A DNA stretch of 9,640 bases from an uncultured Lachnoclostridium sp. (GTDB lineage: Bacteria > Bacillota > Clostridia > Lachnospirales > Lachnospiraceae), in the NCBI GenBank assembly GCA_902464595.1, contig CABQJX010000104.1:1-9640 (forward strand), written 5' to 3'. Both the position numbers and the translations under genes were made by a program. Each line of letters begins with the position of its first letter. Positions within the stretch are counted from its first letter, which is position 1. The notes beneath the pieces are model-generated. The model saw nothing but the letters and a program-made list of their open reading frames with translations, was not told the DNA's origin and did no database searches. Below, one piece after another: positions 5,661-9,640 of the stretch.

Positions 5661-6259
5661 AGCTTTATATCATACGCCATGGACAGACAGACTGGAATGT
5701 GCAGGGGAGGATCCAGGGCCGTCAGGATATTCCCTTAAACGATACGGGACGCCGCCAGGCGGCTATGCTGGCGAAGGGCATGGAGCATCGGCCGGTACAG
5801 ATCATTTACTCCAGTCCCCAGCTGCGGGCCATGGAGACCGCGAAGGCGGTGGCGCAGTCCCAGGGGGCACAGATCATCGGGCTTGCGGATCTGAAGGAGA
5901 TCGGATACGGAGACTGGGAAGGAAGGACAGCTGAGGATATACTCAAAGAGGACAGGGCGCTTTACGAGGCATGGTGGGAGCATCCGGCAACGGTGGCCCC
6001 TCCCGGCGGTGAGACATTAAGTCAGGTGGACGGACGCTGTGAGAGAGCATGGGAGCGTATCCGGACAGAGATGAAAGGAGACACGGCTGTGGTAGCCCAC
6101 GGAGGTACGCTGGCCCATTTTATCGTCCATCTGCTGGAGGGACAGCCGGAGGCAAAGGAGATTGTAGTGGGAAATGCCAGCATCACCACATTGGAATACG
6201 ATCCTCAGACAGGACAGTGTACGTTGGTGGAGTTAAATGATGTGAGTCATTTAAAATAG
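5657..6259 (+). CDS. Histidine phosphatase family protein
   Basis: A 200-residue member of the phosphoglycerate-mutase-like histidine phosphatases, cytoplasmic and of normal length for the CobC/PhoE/GpmB-like branch. The phosphohistidine is His8 in the RHG motif (7-9). The remaining catalytic pocket is visible as Arg57 in SSPQLRAMETA, Glu81 in LKEIGYGDWEG and His148 in VVAHGGT. Active enzymes of this branch hydrolyse small phosphate esters; substrates range from phosphosugars to alpha-ribazole phosphate, and this one cannot be assigned. No cobalamin genes are adjacent, so CobC is not supported. The start GTG 5657 overlaps the upstream stop in GTGA and has GGAGGA (5645-5650) six bases before it, which indicates translational coupling to the sigma-like gene. 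Confidence 0.9.
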   Translation: MKLYIIRHGQTDWNVQGRIQGRQDIPLNDTGRRQAAMLAKGMEHRPVQIIYSSPQLRAMETAKAVAQSQGAQIIGLADLKEIGYGDWEGRTAEDILKEDRALYEAWWEHPATVAPPGGETLSQVDGRCERAWERIRTEMKGDTAVVAHGGTLAHFIVHLLEGQPEAKEIVVGNASITTLEYDPQTGQCTLVELNDVSHLK

Positions 6260-6288
6260 AGAACAATAACAGGAGGGGGATATAGGAG

Positions 6289-6804
6289 ATGAAATATCGG
6301 TTGGCAGTGCCGGAGGATCTGGATGAGTTAGAGAAAATGGCAAAGGAGGCCATTGCGTCTTTCAAAGCCAGGAATATCAATCAGTGGCAGAAAGGGGAAC
6401 CGAGCCGCAGGGGGATTGAGGAGGCGATCTCCCATTCTTTGGTTCATGTTCTGGAGGATGGGGAAAAAGCAGTGGCCATGATCTCCATTGTTCCAGGGCC
6501 TGAGCTCAGTTACAGCGTGATCGACGGAGCGTGGCTCAATGAGGAGCCCTATGTGGCTTTTCACCGCGTCTGTGTGTCAGAGGAGCGGAAGGGCCAAGGA
6601 CTGGCAGGGCAGCTTTTGGGGGAAGCAGAGCAGTATGCCTTGATCCATGGTTTTCACAACGTGCGGGTTGATACCCATCCGGATAATCATTCCATGCAGC
6701 GGGCCCTTGAAAAGAGCGGATATATCTTCTGCGGCAGCCTGACGTTAGCAGATGGCAGCGAGGCAGGGGATAAGAGGATCGGATACCAGAAGATATTGGG
6801 CTGA
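6289..6804 (+). CDS. GNAT-family N-acetyltransferase
   Basis: A 171-residue single-domain acetyltransferase. The acetyl-CoA site is motif A at about residues 93-115, with RVCVSEERKGQGLAGQLL holding the Q/R-x-x-G-x-G/A loop (Arg100-Ala106). Motif B follows with Asn133 and the ALEKSGYIFCG strand-turn (139-149), which closes the fold. It transfers an acetyl group from acetyl-CoA to an unknown amine; related small Firmicutes proteins are mostly uncharacterised. ATG 6289 is preceded by AGGAGG (6271-6276) at 12 bases and by TAGGAGA (6282-6288) directly adjacent. It begins 29 bases after the phosphatase stop with no promoter visible between, so it is probably the last gene of the operon, followed by the terminator at 6838-6884. 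Confidence 0.9.
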   Translation: MKYRLAVPEDLDELEKMAKEAIASFKARNINQWQKGEPSRRGIEEAISHSLVHVLEDGEKAVAMISIVPGPELSYSVIDGAWLNEEPYVAFHRVCVSEERKGQGLAGQLLGEAEQYALIHGFHNVRVDTHPDNHSMQRALEKSGYIFCGSLTLADGSEAGDKRIGYQKILG

Positions 6805-6837
6805 TCTTAGGATCATAGAAAGAGTGGAAAAAGAAAG

Positions 6838-6884
6838 GGGTATCGCCGGATCATCTGATTAGATGACTTGGCGATACCCTTTTT
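6838..6884. terminator. Strong, probably bidirectional terminator
   Basis: GGGTATCGCC (6838-6847) pairs perfectly with GGCGATACCC (6870-6879), and TCATCT (6851-6856) with AGATGA (6861-6866) around a GATT loop. T residues follow on the plus strand (6880-6884). On the minus strand the A-rich run before 6838 gives a T-rich tail. It can therefore end both the acetyltransferase operon and purL, which converge here. Confidence 0.85.
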
Positions 6885-6931
6885 GTGTAATAGGAAATCA
6901 CTTCGCTTCAGTTCATAAAGCCGCTATTTCA

Positions 6932-6976
6932 ACAGCTGGAAGTTTTTACAGCTGGAAGTTTTTACAGCAGGAAGTA
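6932..6976. repeat. 16-bp tandem repeat at the purL stop codon
   Basis: The unit ACAGCTGGAAGTTTTT occurs twice without change (6932-6947 and 6948-6963). A third, diverged and shortened copy, ACAGCAGGAAGTA (6964-6976), codes for the last residues of PurL. The stop codon straddles the boundary between copies two and three. It looks like a local duplication of the gene's 3' end by replication slippage, with each copy carrying another TAA trinucleotide downstream. Confidence 0.8.
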
Positions 6977-9640
6977 GTCCACGCCGGACTCAAAGATCTT
7001 CATATCCTGCTCTCCATAGATATTTTTAGCTACCGCTGTATCCCGGCGCTCGGAATGGGCCATTTTTCCTAAGATGCGGCCGTCCGGGCTGGTGATGCCC
7101 TCGATGGCCATATAGGATCCGTTTGGATTCCAATATTCGTCCATGGTGCAGCGTCCCTCATGATCGACGTACTGAGTCGCTACCTGGCCATTGGCAAAGA
7201 GACGGGAGAGCCATGCCTCGTCAGCTACGAAACGTCCTTCTCCGTGGGAGGCAGGATTGCAGTATACACCGCCCAGAGAAGCCTTGGAGAGCCATGGGGA
7301 TTTATTGGAAACCACCTTGGTATAAACCATCTTGGAGATATGGCGTCCGATGGTGTTCATAGCCAGGGTAGGAGAATCAGGCCTCTGCTCTGTGATCTTG
7401 CCTTCTGGAACCAGTCCCAGCTTGATCAATGCCTGGAAGCCGTTGCAGATGCCTAACATCAGTCCGTCACGCTCATTTAACAGCTTTTCCAATTCCTCCT
7501 TCATGACAGCGTTGCGGAATACGGCGGCAAAGAATTTAGCAGAGCCCTCCGGTTCATCTCCGGCAGAGAAGCCGCCTGGGAACATAACGATCTGAGCCTT
7601 GGCGATCTCTTTTCTGTATTCCTCTACTGACTCCCGAATATCCTGGGCGCTGAGGTTTTTGAACACCCGTGTTGATACTCTGGCGCCTGCCCGCTCAAAG
7701 GCTTTGGTGCTGTCGTATTCACAGTTTGTGCCTGGGAACACAGGGATAAACACGGTTGGCTGGCCGATCTTGTGATCGCACAGGTAAACAGCATCGCTGC
7801 GGTACAGCTTTTCTTCCACAGCTGCCTCTTTTCCCGTCTTTTCTTTTCCGGAGGTAGTTGGAAATACACGTTCCAGAGGGGAAGTCCATGCCTTCAGCGC
7901 CTCGTCCATGGAGATGGAGACAGGGCCGTACTCAAAAGTCTCCCGGTCTGTTACCTCACCGATGAGGGTGTAGGAGATAGACAGCTGGCCGACCATGCCG
8001 TCAGGAACCTCGCAGACAATATCGCCCCAGGAAGCTGCGAAGAAGTCTCTTGGATCCACATTGTGCTCGATCTTAACACCCAGCTTATTTCCGAAGGCCA
8101 TCTTGCTCACAGCCTCAGCCAGTCCATTGGATTCCAGGGCATAGGCGGAGATGATGCGTCCTGCCTGGATATCCGCAAAGATCTTTCCGTAGCCGTCCAT
8201 GATCTGGCTGTAATCCGGAAGGTCATAGGAGTCTTTTGCAATGCGGAATACTACCAGCTTGCTTCCCGGCTGTTTTAATTCAGGAGTGATGATATTTTTG
8301 TAGCTGTTGACATCTACGGCAAAGGATACCAGCGTTGGAGGAACATGGATCTCCCCGTCGGCGGTGTCGAATGTGCCGGACATACTGTCCTTGCCGCCAA
8401 TGGAGGGAAGGCCGAAGCCCATCTGGGCGCTGTAGGCTCCTAAGAGGGCGGAGAAGGGCTGGCTCCATCTGGCCGGATCTTCGCTCATCCTGCGGAAATA
8501 TTCCTGGAAAGTAAAACGGATTTTCCGGTAATCTCCGCCAGCTGCCACGATCTTTGCAATAGAGGAGACAACTGCGTACACAGCTCCGTGGTAGGGGCTC
8601 CAGCTGGAAAGCTTGGGATCAAATCCATAGCTCATCATCGTCACGGTGTCAGTATGTCCCTTTAATACAGGAAGCTTGGCTACCATGGACTGGGTCTCGG
8701 TGAGCTGATATTTTCCGCCGTAGGGCATAAATACGGAGCCTGCGCCAATAGAGCCGTCGAAACGCTCTACCAGTCCCTTCTGGGAGCATACATTCAAGTC
8801 AGAAAGCATGGACAGCCAGGCATCCTTTACGTCGCCCTTTTCTTCTTTTTCAAATGGGCATCCCTGGCGTCCGGGAACCTCTAACACAACATCAGCTTCC
8901 TGATGGGCTCCGTTGGTGTCAAGGAAAGCGCGGCTTAAATCCACAATGGTCTTGCCTCTCCAGTGCATGACAAGGCGGGGATTTTCGGTCACTACCGCTA
9001 CGGTAACAGCTTCCAGGTTTTCCTCAGCGGCATATCCTAAAAAGGTATCTACATCGCCGGGAGCAACAACCACAGCCATACGCTCCTGGGATTCTGAGAT
9101 GGCGATCTCTGTGCCGTCCAGGCCTGCATATTTCTTAGGAACCTTGTCCAGATCAATTTCCAGGCCGGCTGCCAGCTCGCCGATGGCTACCGATACGCCG
9201 CCGGCGCCGAAATCATTGCATTTTTTAATGATGCGGCTCACCTCAGGGCGGCGGAACATTCTCTGGATCTTGCGCTCTGTAGGTGCATTTCCCTTCTGTA
9301 CTTCTGCTCCGCAGACTTCAATGGAGGCGGTGGTGTGAACCTTGGAGGAGCCGGTAGCTCCGCCGATGCCGTCCCGTCCTGTGCGTCCGCCTAAGAGGAT
9401 GATCACATCTCCCGGATCGGAGGTTTCACGGATCACATCTTTTCTTGGAGCTGCGCCCATGACTGCACCGATCTCCATTCTCTTGGCCACATAGCCGGGG
9501 TGGTAGATCTCTTTTACATAACCGGTGGCCAGTCCAATCTGGTTTCCATAGGAAGAATAGCCCTGGGCAGCCCCGTTTACCAGCTTTCTCTGGGGAAGCT
9601 TGCCCTTTAACGTCTCGTTCAGAGGACGGGTGGGATCTGC
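6962..9640 (-). CDS. purL: Phosphoribosylformylglycinamidine synthase (5' end outside window)
   Basis: FGAM synthase of de novo purine synthesis: it converts formylglycinamide ribonucleotide, glutamine and ATP to the amidine. The last 892 residues are visible and the frame stays open to the window edge. Full length is usually near 1,250, so roughly the first 350 residues are missing. In order the visible part shows an AIR-synthase-type ATP domain (GDVIILLGGRTGRDGIGG; NDFGAGGVSVAIGE), the second, pseudo-repeat AIR-synthase domain (TETQSMVAKLPVLKGHTDTV; LPSIGGKDSMSG), and a C-terminal class I glutamine amidotransferase. The amidotransferase has FPGTNCEYD, FPGGFSAGDEPEGSA, the nucleophile Cys732 in GICNGFQ, and His862/Glu864 in AHSER (visible numbering). 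The fusion of all domains in one chain matches the Clostridia form, not the PurL/PurQ/PurS complex of Bacillus. The GTG at 9490 is internal, because homology continues upstream of it. A tandem repeat lies at its stop. Confidence 0.95.
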   Translation of the reverse strand, partial: ADPTRPLNETLKGKLPQRKLVNGAAQGYSSYGNQIGLATGYVKEIYHPGYVAKRMEIGAVMGAAPRKDVIRETSDPGDVIILLGGRTGRDGIGGATGSSKVHTTASIEVCGAEVQKGNAPTERKIQRMFRRPEVSRIIKKCNDFGAGGVSVAIGELAAGLEIDLDKVPKKYAGLDGTEIAISESQERMAVVVAPGDVDTFLGYAAEENLEAVTVAVVTENPRLVMHWRGKTIVDLSRAFLDTNGAHQEADVVLEVPGRQGCPFEKEEKGDVKDAWLSMLSDLNVCSQKGLVERFDGSIGAGSVFMPYGGKYQLTETQSMVAKLPVLKGHTDTVTMMSYGFDPKLSSWSPYHGAVYAVVSSIAKIVAAGGDYRKIRFTFQEYFRRMSEDPARWSQPFSALLGAYSAQMGFGLPSIGGKDSMSGTFDTADGEIHVPPTLVSFAVDVNSYKNIITPELKQPGSKLVVFRIAKDSYDLPDYSQIMDGYGKIFADIQAGRIISAYALESNGLAEAVSKMAFGNKLGVKIEHNVDPRDFFAASWGDIVCEVPDGMVGQLSISYTLIGEVTDRETFEYGPVSISMDEALKAWTSPLERVFPTTSGKEKTGKEAAVEEKLYRSDAVYLCDHKIGQPTVFIPVFPGTNCEYDSTKAFERAGARVSTRVFKNLSAQDIRESVEEYRKEIAKAQIVMFPGGFSAGDEPEGSAKFFAAVFRNAVMKEELEKLLNERDGLMLGICNGFQALIKLGLVPEGKITEQRPDSPTLAMNTIGRHISKMVYTKVVSNKSPWLSKASLGGVYCNPASHGEGRFVADEAWLSRLFANGQVATQYVDHEGRCTMDEYWNPNGSYMAIEGITSPDGRILGKMAHSERRDTAVAKNIYGEQDMKIFESGVDYFLL

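Noticed and set aside
5563..5934. A 123-codon plus-strand frame across the sigma-like/phosphatase junction
   Set aside because: Both genes in the other frames have clear family motifs and ribosome sites; this frame is glycine- and arginine-rich with none.
7772..8278. A 168-codon plus-strand frame inside purL
   Set aside because: It lies wholly antisense to conserved purL domains and has no recognisable motif.
9488..9490. GTG at 9490 as the purL start
   Set aside because: The frame continues to the window edge and the upstream residues (for example VNGAAQGYSSYGNQIG) are typical PurL sequence, so the GTG is an internal valine codon.
1..9640. CRISPR array, tRNA, rRNA, prophage or insertion sequence
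   Set aside because: No regularly spaced repeats, cloverleaf or rRNA-like sequence, transposase or integrase motif were seen on either strand.

Overview
The window looks like a core-genome stretch of a Gram-positive, moderate-GC anaerobe of the Clostridia, most likely a Lachnospiraceae member (Lachnoclostridium/Enterocloster-like). The basis is strong AGGAGG-type ribosome sites on nearly every gene, consensus sigma-A promoters with extended TGn -10 elements, a large single-chain clostridial-type PurL, and a helicase carrying its own Cas4/RecB-like nuclease domain. Genus and species are inference; there is no rRNA or tRNA in the window. No phage, transposase, CRISPR array or toxin-antitoxin pair was seen.

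Layout. At 1-647 a good promoter (75-103) precedes a small protein made of two tandem NUMOD1-type DNA-binding repeats with no nuclease attached. At 648-1279 a non-coding stretch with hairpins and a near-consensus promoter (851-879) drives an 81-residue HPr-fold protein that has lost the phospho-accepting histidine; an intrinsic terminator (1240-1279) ends it. At 1261-1506 a promoter whose -35 box lies inside that terminator, an inverted repeat spanning its -10 box, and a GC-rich leader with a possible pseudoknot precede the helicase. At 1507-3966 lies an 819-residue fusion of a PD-(D/E)XK nuclease and an XPD/DinG-type iron-sulfur helicase. It converges on a LysR regulator (3963-4871, minus strand), and the two genes share one CTAG as their stop codons.

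From the divergent region 4872-5057 a second operon runs rightward: a degenerate sigma-70-like protein, a histidine phosphatase overlapping it by 4 bases, and a GNAT acetyltransferase, closed by a strong, probably bidirectional terminator (6838-6884). The minus strand from 9640 down to 6962 is the 3' two-thirds of purL, whose 5' end is outside the window. A 16-bp tandem repeat sits directly on its stop codon.

How they work together. The helicase-nuclease and purL have clear general roles (DNA repair or processing; de novo purine synthesis). The LysR gene carries a T-N11-A operator candidate over its own -10 box, suggesting autoregulation. The sigma-like/phosphatase/acetyltransferase trio is probably one transcript, but the sequence gives no common pathway. 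I see no convincing complete new multi-gene system. The best leads are the sigma-like protein lacking promoter-recognition residues, the His-less HPr, the nuclease-free NUMOD1 protein and the structured helicase leader.
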